This document shows positions 54,880 to 64,000 of a DNA stretch of 64,000 nt, in pieces. The notes under the pieces are model-generated. The model did not search any database and was not told the DNA's origin. It saw only the letters and a program-made list of their open reading frames with translations. Position numbers and translations under genes: made by a program. Every line of letters starts with the position of its first letter. Within the stretch, counting starts at the first letter, position 1. Location of the stretch: assembly GCA_036924085.1 (NCBI GenBank), contig JAVGWX010000006.1, forward strand, positions 41,882,746 to 41,946,745. The letters are read 5' to 3'. This stretch comes from Ariolimax columbianus (lineage: Eukaryota; Mollusca; Gastropoda; Stylommatophora; Arionidae).

Positions 54880-55359
54880 TACTAAGAACATAAATGTTTA
54901 TGCGATTATTATCGCTAAATATGTGTTACTCAGCTGACATTACTGTTTAGTTTTACTGCAGCCCCTTCCACATATTCATTGCATTTACGCCACTGCACCA
55001 GCTCATTCATGTTCACCTTGTGGCTGTCATTCTTTGCAAATAGTTAGTGTCGCAAAGCCCATTCAAATAATCTGTAAGGACCAACTTGACAACGTACATC
55101 GTGTCAACATTAGCATTCAAACATACGTAACAGTTGGTATATAGAGAAACATAAATCAAACGCTATTAAAACGAAATTTTACAACTTGGGCTTCTACATC
55201 AGGAGTCGTGAACTATGACAGGGTCACATGTACCTGTTTAATGGTGAGTCACTGGACACTTTGACATATATTATTATAAACATCAATACGTGTCTTGTCT
55301 AGTGACGCTGACAATTAATTCTATCCACAACGCTGTTTTCTGTTCAATTCGCTTATCCT
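54880..55359. other. Intron sequence, nothing recognised
   Basis: No supported exon or repeat. Confidence 0.4.
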
Positions 55360-55930
55360 GTTATGCCTTTCAGGCTCAGGTTAGGAAAGGATCTCTAGAA
55401 CGAGCCGATCTGTGTGCCTCATGCACAGTAGCATTCACCGACTCATATATTTCTGTAAGTCACCTTTTTCGTGGTCTGCCTTTGGCTTTGAATTCGTTCT
55501 GTCTAAATAGCACTGCTTGTTGTGGTGTGCCGTGTGGTAGTATGCTTGTTACGCAGCCAACCCGTTTTAGTTGCTGTCGTTTAATGTAGTCCAATACTGG
55601 TTTTGTTCTCACTAGTATCCTGATGTAATCGTTTCTGATTATGTCTCTCCTTGTAACGCCCAATATTTTTCGCAGGCATTTCATTTCTGTTGTTACTATG
55701 CATTGTTTTTCATTTGATGTTAGTATCCAGTTTTGACATTGATAGCATAGTCGGGATGAAAATCGTGTTGTATGAAGATCTTTTGGTAGTTATTGTCACG
55801 TGCTTGCAATTAAGTATTGTAGTTATTTGTCTAATGATCTGATTTGCCTTATTGCACATTTGTTGGATTTCCGCTGTTATTCTTCCGTTTGCTGATAACG
55901 TGCTCCCTAAATATGTGAAATTGTTCACCT
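55360..55930 (-). mobile_element. LINE relic: thumb and C-terminus, antisense
   Basis: On the minus strand it reads NNFTYLGSTLSANGRITAEI (from 55925), then MKCLRKILGVTRRDIIRNDY, RTKPVLDYIKRQQLKRVG and KAKGRPRKR. Frame changes separate the two parts. A fragment of the same family is at 40340-40610. Confidence 0.85.
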
Positions 55931-57331
55931 GTTTGATTTGCCGTTTTTGCTATTATGCTAGATATTATTTATATTTCTTCACCACTCATAGAAATTCAAA
56001 ACAGATCTCGAGAATGACACGGAAACCGGGTTTTCTTTGAGTACTTAATTGTGGCAGCGTAGGCTTTTAAGTTGAGTGTTTACTTATCTCAAGAGTTACA
56101 ACATACATCTACACCACGACACGACTTCAACACAGTAAAACACAGTAAACACTTTCCTGACCCTAAAGCAAATTAATATAATTTATTAATAGAATAATTG
56201 ATGCACAGTATCAACAAAAGAAAAGAATTTCTAAACTAAATAATAATAATATTTATATTTAGCTACCACAAGATATAAGCAATTACTGTTGATATGACTT
56301 CTGTAATTACATAAAAACCTAGATTATAAATCTATACCTGCAACAACAAAACTTCACAACCTCAAGAATTATTCTAGTCAAAACTTAATGGCTCCAGTTA
56401 GCTCGAAGTACTCTATCTACACCCTCAACACACAATCACAAACTCGTCTTCGCGATCAGAACACGTTACTCAGTTCATTCACGTATAATCAGATGACGTA
56501 AATCAGCCGATCTGTGCATTCACATATAATAATACCACTGCGCATAATCAGGCATTTCTGTACGTTTACACATAATCAGAAAATACATCGTTCAAAAGGT
56601 GTCCTGCACGTACAACACACATTAAGTTCTTGTGCTTAGGCTATCTGTACATTCGCGTAACAATTCAGAACATACATCGTTCACAAAGTGTCCTGCACAT
56701 AAAACATACATTCAGATCTATTACTGCTCACAGGGTGTCCTCCATAAGTTTATCTCTGCAGTGTATTTTATAGTGTCAAGCAACAACATGACTGTCCAGT
56801 GGTCTTATGTGGGTCGGTTGATTTAGCTATCACTCCAATTTGGAACTATCCTATTTAAAATGATATTGGCTGTCTATTCACGAGTCACTGTCATTTTAAA
56901 TGTGGTAACCTGTCGTGTTGAGTATCAGATTGTCAACAACCCCCATCATTGTCAAGTCTGACGCCAAAGTGGCCAGTTTGGACACACACCCCTGTACCAG
57001 ACAGTCTTCCATCTAACATGTTCCTAACCCCTCGTTTCCTTGCCGACTTAGTGTCGGTACGGTGCTTGACCCTGGCGTCATCTGCGTTGGTCCAACGCAT
57101 TCATGCTACCTTTAATTCTTAGCGAACACAGTCGCCAGCCCCATCCCCCACCCCTTGGACTAAACGTCCAGGCTCCAGCTGAAACTGTCACATAATCATT
57201 GAAATTGTCGTTGGTTTTCCCAGCCATCTTGATAAGCTGTTCTAGATCTAACTTCTCTATCACCCGTCGTTTATCTGGTCTTCGATTTTTCATACTGTTC
57301 AAAATTTTACCCTGCTTCATGCTAAGCATGT
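55931..57331. other. Intron sequence; diffuse ~110-bp repetition near 56.5-56.7 kb
   Basis: catacatcgttcacaaagtg and aatacatcgttcaaaaggtg (about 56.59 and 56.68 kb), each followed by tcctgcac, suggest an old short-range duplication. Nothing else is recognised. Confidence 0.45.
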
Positions 57332-57791
57332 GCCCTATGCAGGGCCCGGTCTAGATGGGGCAGGCAGGGCAACTGCTCAGAGCGGCAAATTTTTTTGTGA
57401 GGGGAGGCAGGCAAAATTAGTAGAGATAAAATTATAATAAATAAACACCAATAAAAAAAATCATTGTGCGTACAATAATATATTTATAACTATGTATCTA
57501 CTACTTCCTAGTTGTATGAAACTGGTTGTATATACAGACGGCAGTCTTCTAAACCAGTATAAGGACCTTGTTAAGTTCAGTTATATATTTAATTCTGTTA
57601 CCGTTTTTTTAAATGAAAATAATTTTTTTATAAAACAAAAAGCTTTTGTTATTCAACAACTACCTACAACACAGTTTCACTCACTGTCAAAAATTATATT
57701 TAAAACAAATATTTATAATTAAATATAAAATGCGGCAAAATTCATTTATGCCAAGAGAGGCGGTAGAGCTAGATAGGGTCCTGGTCCTATG
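57332..57791 (+). mobile_element. Non-autonomous hAT-like element with 8-bp TSD
   Basis: The element body is 57340-57783 (444 bp). The left terminus cagggcccggtctag and the right terminus, reverse-complemented, caggaccctatctag match at 12 of 15 bases. Flanks gccctatg (57332-57339) and gtcctatg (57784-57791) match at 7 of 8, the length expected for hAT. There is no transposase. The interior is AT-rich. Confidence 0.75.
57518..57590 (+). mobile_element. CR1/L2-type LINE stub in the hAT element
   Basis: Only the last ~70 bases of the LINE are present: gaaactggttgtatatacag, cagtcttctaaaccagtata and a terminal gttaagttcag. An extreme 5' truncation. Confidence 0.7.
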
Positions 57792-57900
57792 AATTCTGAC
57801 CTGTTCTTTGTTTTTCGTTTTCACCTTTTTCTCTAATTCTAATTAACTATTTTACACATTTGTCATTTTATTACTGCATAATAAATGGGATATTGTTTTT

Positions 57901-58274
57901 AAGCTTACATTCTTCTTCTTCTTCGTTCGTTCTCAATCTCCCACTACCAAACCCTGAAAGGGTAAGTAGCAGAATGTAGTCCAGAGAACGGAATACGTTG
58001 TGTCGTAGTTTACAGCTTGGCTGCGATATTTGCACCTTTCGGTCCAACACTCCGACTTCAGCAAGTATTTTTTGAGTACCAGGTTAGCATTCCCTCTTCG
58101 ATCCCTTCTCCTTAGCCAGTCTTCCCTGCTGCAGCCTGTTATCCAGGATCACCACGTGGAGGTGTAGAAGGATCTTGGCAGCTAGGGTTCGCTGGCCCTG
58201 ACGCTAGCAGTCAGCTATGGGTCGCTGACCACTGCAGCTCATGTGCTGCTCAGCATCTTGATCCCAAGCTTACA
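57901..58274 (-). mobile_element. Full-length SINE A, antisense, with 9-bp TSD
   Basis: The SINE body is 57910-58265 (356 bp), flanked by identical aagcttaca (57901-57909 and 58266-58274). This defines the family ends: the 5' end is gggatcaagatgctgag and the 3' end is a (gaa)n tail preceded by gaacgaac. No tRNA A/B boxes, 7SL or 5S similarity are evident in the head. Confidence 0.95.
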
Positions 58275-58317
58275 GTCAATACCGGAAGATTCCACACTTG
58301 TACTGAGATATTCAACT

Positions 58318-58798
58318 GTGTACATGTGTGGAGTTTTTATCGTAGATGAGATATAAACATGAGCAACATGATACAAAAAAGAGCGACAACGCCGATAGTG
58401 GGATTCCAGAATTACAGTTATAAGGAAAGTCTCAGACAAAACGACAGTGTGTAGAAAAGAGAAGATTTCGATGGGACTTAATACATGTTTATATGATGAT
58501 CAGAAAAACGGATAAATTAGACTAACAATTTTTTTTTAAAATTCAACCACCTACAAGAACAAGAGGGCATAGCTATAAATTAATGAAAGAAAGGTCTAAA
58601 TTAGATATTTTGAAATTTTTTTTTAGTCTGAGAGGGGTGAAAGCATTGCCACAAAAAGTAGTGTAGGCAGGGGCAGTTAATGCATGTAGGAACAGTTTGG
58701 ATGCACATAGCTTTTAGGGCAAGAAAATTTAAAGGAAACTGGTTGTATACAGACTTTGCAGAGTTTTCTAAACCAGTATAAAGACATTAGGTTAAGTT
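58318..58798 (+). mobile_element. CR1/L2-type LINE, 3' end
   Basis: Encodes a decayed C-terminus (tgtgtggagtttttatcgtag, gggattccagaattacag) and ends ctaaaccagtataaagacat, ttaggttaagtt. Confidence 0.88.
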
Positions 58799-59039
58799 AC
58801 ATGATACAAATTATATGGTAACGTTTTGGAAAGAGAAGATATATATCCGTAAATTTAAAGGAAGGCTATGTAGTCAAGTTGACAAAAACGGGAGATCTGC
58901 AACAATGTCTAAATTATATAGGAATAATGTCAATTTCAATGCCTTTAAAAATATTGAATAGAGAGATTTAAAGAGGCCATAAATCAACATTTGAAAGAAC
59001 AGGCAGACTTTTGACAAAATATAAAAATGACACATATAA

Positions 59040-59391
59040 TAATCTTAGGTTGTTAGGTTCTTAGTCGACCAGTACTTTTACAGGGACAGATGCCCCTGTG
59101 CAGGTCCCAGCTCTGGTATGAGCTGGATGTAGCCGGGAGAAGGATTTCCTCCTTAGCGGGCTAGGCTCGAGCAGCTTAATGCTTTACTGCGTTGTGACGA
59201 TCGCTTACAGAGGGCAATTAACCAATGTGTAAGCTCATCTTAATAGACTCAAACACTAGAGCAAAGTAGAACCATATCCTGTTGGGCGCCATATATGCTG
59301 CTCTAAACAAACTGCCTAACCATGGCCAGTGTTATGCCATGTCACATAGTTAGTCGTCTCTTGCGACATGGTGCTATTAACTTTACTTAAC
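59040..59391 (+). repeat. Unnamed dispersed repeat (repeat D), left part
   Basis: The stretch actcaaacactagagcaaag, tagtcgtctcttgcgac and atggtgctatta recurs at 61753-61975. It is interrupted after gtgctatt by an antisense CR1-type insertion and resumes at 59723 (gtccttgtcatacacaaag). Confidence 0.7.
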
Positions 59392-59722
59392 GTCGTTATA
59401 CTAGTTTAGAAGACTCTGCAGAGTCTGTATACAACCAATTTCATTTACATTACCTTGCTCTAAAAGCTATGCGCATCCAATTTATTCTTAAATGCATTAA
59501 CTGCCCCTGCCTCCACTACCTCCTGTGACAATGCATTCCAAGCATTCACCAATCTCTGACTAAAAAAATATTTCCTAATATCTAATCTGGACCTCTCTTT
59601 AGTTAATTTGTAGCTATGCCCGCTTGTTCTTGTGGCTGAATTTGGAAAAAAATTTGTTATAATCTAATTTATCCCATTCCTCCGATTATCTTATAAGGCT
59701 GTATTAAGTCGCCTCAAATTCT
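59392..59722 (-). mobile_element. CR1/L2-type LINE 3' end, antisense, inserted in repeat D
   Basis: Begins at its tail (aactttacttaacgtcgtt), then atactagtttagaagactctg and attcaccaatctctgac, and ends near ttatcttataaggctgta. The repeat D sequence is collinear across it compared with 61.9 kb. Confidence 0.88.
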
Positions 59723-59775
59723 TCTTGTCCTTGTCATACACAAAGACCCAGGCAGACCACCCAGGTTCACAGATA
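59723..59775 (+). repeat. Repeat D, right part
   Basis: cttgtccttgtcatacacaa and agacccaggcagaccaccc match 61931-61972. Confidence 0.65.
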
Positions 59776-59799
59776 ATAATAATTGAATAAATTATAGAA

Positions 59800-60350
59800 T
59801 GAAACTCAACTCTTTATATTTCATTTGTGGACTATAAAAAGGCATGTGACATCTTAGTCAGAGAATCACTCTGGAAGTTGATCAGGTGCTTTGGAACACC
59901 CCTGAAGTTCACTAACATAATTAAGGAAACAAGGATCAAGATGCTGAGCAGCGCATGAGCTGCAGTGGTCAGTGACCCATAGCTGACTGCTAACGTCAGA
60001 GCCAGCGAACCAGAGCTGCCAAGACCCTTCTACACCTCCACGCGGTGATCCTGTATAACAGGCTGCAGCAGGGCAGACTGGCTAATGAGAAGGGAATAAA
60101 GAGGGAATGCTAACCAGGTACTAAAAAAAAATTCTTGCTGAAGTCGGATGTGTTGGACCGAAAGGTGCAAAAATCGCAGTCAAGCTGTAAACTACAACAC
60201 AACGCATTCCATTCTCTGGACTACATTCTGCTACTTAAGCCCTTTCAGGGTTTTGAAGCGGGATATTGAGAATGAATATAACCAAGCCATTAAGGAAACA
60301 TATGAAGATATGAAATGTAGTTCTACATCAGGATCAGCTTTCTGAACCCT
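59800..60350 (+). mobile_element. LINE RT fragment split by SINE A
   Basis: Before the SINE the frame reads FVDYKKACDILVRESLWKLI, then RCFGTPLKFTNIIKET. After it, ETYEDMKCSSTSGSAF continues. This is the catalytic-Asp region of a reverse transcriptase (F-x-D-x-x-K-A-F-D in active enzymes). Confidence 0.75.
59920..60300 (+). mobile_element. SINE A with 12-bp TSD
   Basis: The SINE body (59932-60288) lies between identical attaaggaaaca copies (59920-59931 and 60289-60300). It has the full SINE A block order and a nearly tail-less 3' end. Confidence 0.95.
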
Positions 60351-60507
60351 TTTAGATAAAAACTGGCCCTCAATAGGGAAGTCTCTAATTTTGTTATTTA
60401 TTTCTTCAGTCTATTGCCTGAATTATGAAGTCAACAACATCAACCAACAAAAACTGAATTTAATAGATTTGGACAAAACAAAATAACTTGAGGATCTAGA
60501 CCAGTGC

Positions 60508-60584
60508 TCTTCAACCTGGGCGCTAGCACCCACTAATGGGTGATTCTAGTTTTTAGGTGGGCTGTAGCAGAATAATTCATTAAA
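60508..60584 (+). mobile_element. hAT-like terminus fragment
   Basis: cagtgctcttcaacctggg resembles the start of Charlie-like hAT elements. A small palindrome (agcacccactaatgggtg) follows. The rest is displaced by a CR1-type insertion; the other end was not found. Confidence 0.4.
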
Positions 60585-60767
60585 TAAAGGTTCAGATTAA
60601 ATAGGAAATATTTTTGTAGTCAGAGAGTGGTGAATGCTTGGAATGTAATGCCACAGGAAAAAGTATAGGCTGGATCAGTTAATGTGTTAAATAATAGGTT
60701 GGATGCACAAAGTTAATTTTAGATTAAGTGGATTATAAGAGACTGGTTGTGTCCAGACTCCTAGCTA
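60585..60767 (+). mobile_element. CR1/L2-type LINE 3' end, part 1
   Basis: ggttcagattaaataggaaa, gagagtggtgaatgcttgg and gagactggttgtgtccag. It is interrupted by a SINE A fragment and resumes at 60931. Confidence 0.85.
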
Positions 60768-60930
60768 TCGAAGATGGATGTGTCGAACCGATAAGTGCAA
60801 ATATTGCAGTTAAACTGTAAACTAGCGACACAACATATTCTGTAATGCAGACTACATTCTGCTACTTGCAAAGCCTTGTTCAGGGCCCGAGAACGAAAGC
60901 AGAAGAAGAAGAAGAAGAAGAAGAAAAAGA
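60768..60930 (+). mobile_element. SINE A 3' fragment nested in CR1
   Basis: gatggatgtgtcgaaccg, gcaaatattgcagttaaac, gcctgcttgcaaagcc-like block and a long (gaa)n tail (60901-60928). Confidence 0.88.
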
Positions 60931-61022
60931 CAGTCTTCAGTCTTCTGAACCAGTATAATGAAGATAATTAAGTAAGTTAAGTTAAGTTAAGTAAGTTAAG
61001 TTAAGTAAGTTAAGTTAAGAGA
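60931..61022 (+). mobile_element. CR1/L2-type LINE 3' end, part 2, with TTAAG tail
   Basis: cagtcttctgaaccagtata, then aagtaagttaagttaagtt-type pentanucleotide repeats to 61022. The longest tail of this family in the window. Confidence 0.85.
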
Positions 61023-61182
61023 AGACACTGACTTTGAACAGATCACATTTTAAGGAAACAGCTTTAAGCATTACAAGGCAGTCTCTGTTCTGGAATCCTC
61101 AGGGCAAGAACCATAGAGACAGAACAAAGCACGCATGAAGAAGAGAGCACGCGGCAAACATAAAGGAAACATAAAAGACATG

Positions 61183-61512
61183 GACTACTGATCAGACATG
61201 TTAGTCGGGGTCAGATAAAATATACTGGCCAAGACCCTCACCTTGGCTTCCTCGTAGCCCTCCCTGGAAACGTACTGTTTTCATGGCATCCTGGCTAACG
61301 ACGTGAGGGATTGACGTGATCCCTATAGTAGTGAATGACACGTAGATGAAGCCAAACATAGCACAACCGCTTAGAGTACCACGGTCCACCTTCATCCGAA
61401 CCCTTGGAATTTGAGGAAAGCTACTGCAACCAGCCACTTAACGTCCTTTTCAGGGTGCACAAAAGAGTAAATCTACTCATTGTGAGCATTCAGAACAACA
61501 AACAACAACGAA
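61183..61512 (+). mobile_element. SINE B copy with one head unit
   Basis: One 37-bp unit (actgatcagacatgttagtc, then ggggtcagataaaatatac) is followed by the complete body and a caacaaacaacaac tail at 61496-61509. This probably shows the basic unexpanded form. Confidence 0.92.
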
Positions 61513-61723
61513 AGTTATGGACAGAACTGAAACGGAGGACTCAGGACAGGAGGGCTTGCCATGTATTTGTTGAAGACCTGTGCTCCCCAGATTTTGATGA
61601 ATTTCCCCTGAGGGTTCTGAAACAGAGATTGTCTGGTGATAACTGGCTTGAGTTTTGTTCAGGGTGTGGCCTTTCCATTGTTCCTTTCCTCCCATGACTT
61701 CCTGTTTCATGGGTCTTTGTCTA

Positions 61724-61752
61724 AACTTAACTAAACGTCTTTATACTGGTTT
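61724..61752 (-). mobile_element. Minimal CR1/L2 tail, antisense
   Basis: cttaactaaacgtctttata followed by ctggttta is the last ~30 bases of the LINE in reverse complement. Very short, so moderate certainty. Confidence 0.5.
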
Positions 61753-61975
61753 AACTAACAGATGCGTGAGTCAATCTTAATACATTCAAACACTAGAGCA
61801 AAGTAGACCTGCAGCCTGTTCAGCGCCATCTATGATGCTCTTAACAGACCACATAATCATGTCGGTGAATGCTATGTCACACAGTTAGTCGCCTTTTACG
61901 ACATACTATCTTTTGGGCAGTGGTGCTATTCTTGTCTTTGTCATACACAAAGACCCCGACAGACCACTCGGACCT
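61753..61975 (+). repeat. Repeat D, second copy
   Basis: Uninterrupted relative of 59040-59775: cattcaaacactagagcaaa, tagtcgccttttacgac, gtggtgctattcttgtc and catacacaaagaccccgac. Confidence 0.7.
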
Positions 61976-62439
61976 TGTTCATCGACTCGTGTTTGTGGTT
62001 TTGTTGAACTATTGCCAGCCTATACTTTTTGTTAGGGATTTGTTGATGAAGACCATGTGATCCCATAATATTGAGTTTGATTACCCACCACGTTTTAAGT
62101 CCATGCAACGGAACTAAATTCACATTGTTGTTGAAGATTATAACCTTGGTATGCCTTGTTATTATTTTAGTCTCGTGTGGTTTTAACATCACAAATGTCA
62201 GTGTTGCTATTTGAACTATTTGTTAAAGATCATTGTCTACACTTCTGACTTCTTTGTGATGCTTCCAAGATTTGTGAAGCTCTCTACCTCACCCAATGCT
62301 GTTCCTCTCATTTTTTCAAACATCCATTTTGCTGACAGTATTTATTTTGACAACTGTAGACACTTCTGCATGTACTATTATACCTATTTGATTTTATATA
62401 TTGTATCGTGTTTCTTCTGCATTTGGGATTGGTTGGTGA

Positions 62440-62950
62440 AATAATAGCCGTCATAATAGCCGCCCATCGCAAGCAGTAATGACAACAGCTGTCAGACACG
62501 TTGTTTTGCACCTCACTGGTGAGTCTGGAGGTGACTGTATAGTCCACCGAAACTCCTTTGACATATGCAGCATTTATGGTCAGAGTTCGACATGTTTTGT
62601 CTTTTTTCATCTCCACACTCGAAATCCTAACAATCCTCAGCTATGGAGACACCTCTGATGGTGGTTCTATTCCATGCCTGGTAGTGGTAGTCCAGTGCCA
62701 AGCACTCTCATGAGATTACATCGATATTGAAGCGTGTCAGAGATATCTTATGGAAAGCCTTTGAATCGTTTCCTTTGCCCACCGACCAGACGCAGGCCCT
62801 CTTTCAGCTCATCATACATCAGTTGTTTCGGGATGCAGTTGTCTGGCATTTGCACGTTGTGGCCGGCTCACCCAATCTGGGTCTTCAGCAACAGCGTGTG
62901 AATGCTCGTTATTTTGGCCTTCATGAGGATCTTGGTGTCTGGTACCCTAT
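62440..62950 (-). mobile_element. LINE C-terminus with zinc-finger-like tail, antisense
   Basis: On the minus strand from 62945 it reads PDTKILMKAKITSIHTLLLK, then DNCIPKQLMYDELKEGLR and GGQRKRFKGFP, as in the fragment at 32970. Its end encodes DHKCCICQRSFGGLYSHLQT followed by H, a C2H2-like finger. Stops interrupt it. Confidence 0.8.
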
Positions 62951-63439
62951 CGTATAAATGTATTCTCAACAATCTATGGAGGCAGCTTGTATGGAAGTGA
63001 CAAAGAAGGGGAATGATGTCTGCAAAGTCCCGGTTTACTCGATATTTAATTAAAGTTCACTGGATGCTTGTATCTGTTAATATTTTAGAAACTCTTAATT
63101 AAATCTCAAAAGTGATACTCTGATAAAACGAACTCAAACATTATAAACCCCCCAAAAGGGTTATATTAACAATCAGTGTAATAAAAACTCAATATTGTAT
63201 AAAATGTAAAGTTAATTCTATTTCTTTATTTGGGAATTATTAGTTGGTTGTTAAATATAAATGTATTTTTGAAATGCTAAAAGAATTTATGTGTTGTTAG
63301 AATGTGCTTTGAAACCTTTATGCTCCCAGAACTTTTGTGGTCCTTACAAGCTTTGCATCCTTGGCCACAGTCTAGATCTACCTAACAGGCAGACCAAACC
63401 TAATGGAGTTATTAATCTGTGTCATTCTTGTTGTTTCAG
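62951..63439. other. End of the giant intron; acceptor region
   Basis: AT-rich, ending in a pyrimidine-rich acceptor (tcattcttgttgtttcag). No other feature. Confidence 0.5.
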
Positions 63440-63552
63440 ACCTTGAACTTGCTGCTGAGCTGGGCAAGGCCTTGCTGGATAAGAACAGAGAACTGGAATC
63501 TCAAGTGAACCATCTGCAGGGTGTCATACAGGACCAGACTAATGAGATACAG
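63440..63552 (+). CDS. cdr2: CDR2/CDR2L-like coiled-coil protein, exon 2
   Basis: A 113-nt exon between a strong acceptor and the donor cag|gtagtt. It enters in phase 1, leaves in phase 0, and encodes LELAAELGKALLDKNRELES followed by QVNHLQGVIQDQTNEIQ. Aligned without gaps to vertebrate CDR2 (D-L-Q-L-A-A-E-L-G-K-T-L-L-D-R-N-T-E-L-E), the first twenty positions are almost the same. Later Q, Q, E and I positions also coincide. The A-A-E-L-G part also resembles the CC1 box that binds dynein light intermediate chain in BICD-type adaptors, so a BICDR adaptor is the main alternative. The L-L-D-x-N-x-E-L-E and E-I-x spacing favours CDR2. The frame is heptad-like, as expected for a coiled coil. Confidence 0.85.
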
Positions 63553-64000
63553 GTAGTTTAGTTTAGTGTTGCTGAATATAGTCTTGTTCAGTTATGGTTG
63601 ACTGACCCGGTTTAGTGTTGCTGAATATAGTCTTGTTCAGTTATGGTTGACTGACCCGGTTTAGTGTTGCTGAATATAGTCTTGTTCAGTTATGGTTGAC
63701 TGACCCAGTTTAGTGTTGCTGAATATAGTCTTGTTCAGTTATGGTTGACTGACCCGGTTTAGTGTTGCTGAATATAGTCTTTTTCAGTTATGGTTGACTG
63801 ACCCGGTTTAGTGTTGCTGAATATAGTCTTGTTCAGTTATGGTTGACTGACCCGGTTTAGTGTTGCTGAATATAGTCTTGTTCAGTTATTGTTGACTGAC
63901 CCGGTTTAGTGTTGCTGAATATAGTCTTGTTCAGTTATGGTTGACTGACCCGGTTTAGTGTTGCTGAATATAGTCTTGTTCAGTTATGGTTGACTGACCT
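63553..64000 (-). repeat. 49-bp tandem array at the splice donor, derived from SINE A' core
   Basis: gtttagtgttgctgaatat, agtcttgttcagttatgg and ttgactgacccg recur every 49 bp (for example 63609 and 63658) for about nine units, continuing past the window edge. Units are nearly identical. In reverse complement the unit (gggtcagtcaaccataactg, aacaagactat) matches the SINE A' core at about 7960. Confidence 0.93.

Larger units (their letters stand above)
17610..63439 (+). other. 45.8-kb first intron of the CDR2-like gene
   Basis: It runs from the gtaagt donor at 17610 to the tgttgtttcag acceptor ending at 63439, both phase 1. Nearly all features between these points are transposons, SINEs or tandem arrays, and no convincing coding exon was found inside. 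A small missed exon cannot be excluded. Confidence 0.55.

Noticed and set aside
54612..54937. Cys/Val/Phe-rich open frames resembling membrane proteins
   Set aside because: They are translations of a 21-24-bp tandem repeat, without start context or conservation.
57078..57329. 83-residue minus-strand frame as a possible gag-like or host exon
   Set aside because: Basic composition only. No zinc knuckle, LTRs or splice context were seen, and no other retroviral features occur nearby.
60967..61022. Interstitial telomere repeat
   Set aside because: The unit is TTAAG, not TTAGGG, and it is attached to the CR1-type 3' end in several copies, so it is a LINE tail.

Overview
Animal nuclear DNA, dominated by transposable elements. 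GT/AG splice junctions, two recognisable metazoan genes, and a dense mix of RTE-type, CR1/L2-type and RNase H-bearing LINEs, tRNA-derived SINEs, mariner and hAT relics point to an invertebrate. A spiralian, probably a mollusc, fits best, but the species cannot be fixed from the sequence alone. No bacterial operons, CRISPR arrays or phage genes are seen.

Genes. (1) On the minus strand, a 4E-BP (eIF4E-binding protein) gene. Exon 1 is at 9838-9973 and exon 2 at 2924-3106. The last exon, expected to carry the TOR-signalling motif, is probably beyond the left edge. (2) At 15300-15407 (+), a possible last coding exon of an unidentified gene. (3) On the plus strand, a CDR2/CDR2L-like (centrocortin-type) coiled-coil gene. 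Its start exon is at 17537-17609 and its second exon at 63440-63552. The two are in matching phase across a 45.8-kb intron that fills most of the window; the gene continues past the right edge.

Repeats. Intron 1 of 4E-BP holds a 5'-truncated RNase H LINE with perfect 13-bp target-site duplications (TSDs), a second older RNase H LINE, a SINE and a CR1-type LINE. The giant CDR2-like intron is a nested archive. It contains an RTE element with endonuclease and YADD reverse transcriptase (24.1-27.6 kb) and several CR1-type copies with pentanucleotide tails. A nearly intact RT plus RNase H LINE sits inside a SINE (43.4-46.6 kb). Two or three hAT-like elements, many decayed LINE C-termini and at least ten SINE copies complete it.

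The most unusual feature is a SINE superfamily without a visible tRNA head (called SINE A, A' and B here). Its core module has expanded repeatedly into tandem arrays with periods of 33, 37, 46 and 49 bp. SINE B copies carry one, three or about sixteen 37-bp units, like a SINE with a built-in VNTR. One derived 49-bp array begins directly at the splice donor of CDR2-like exon 2.
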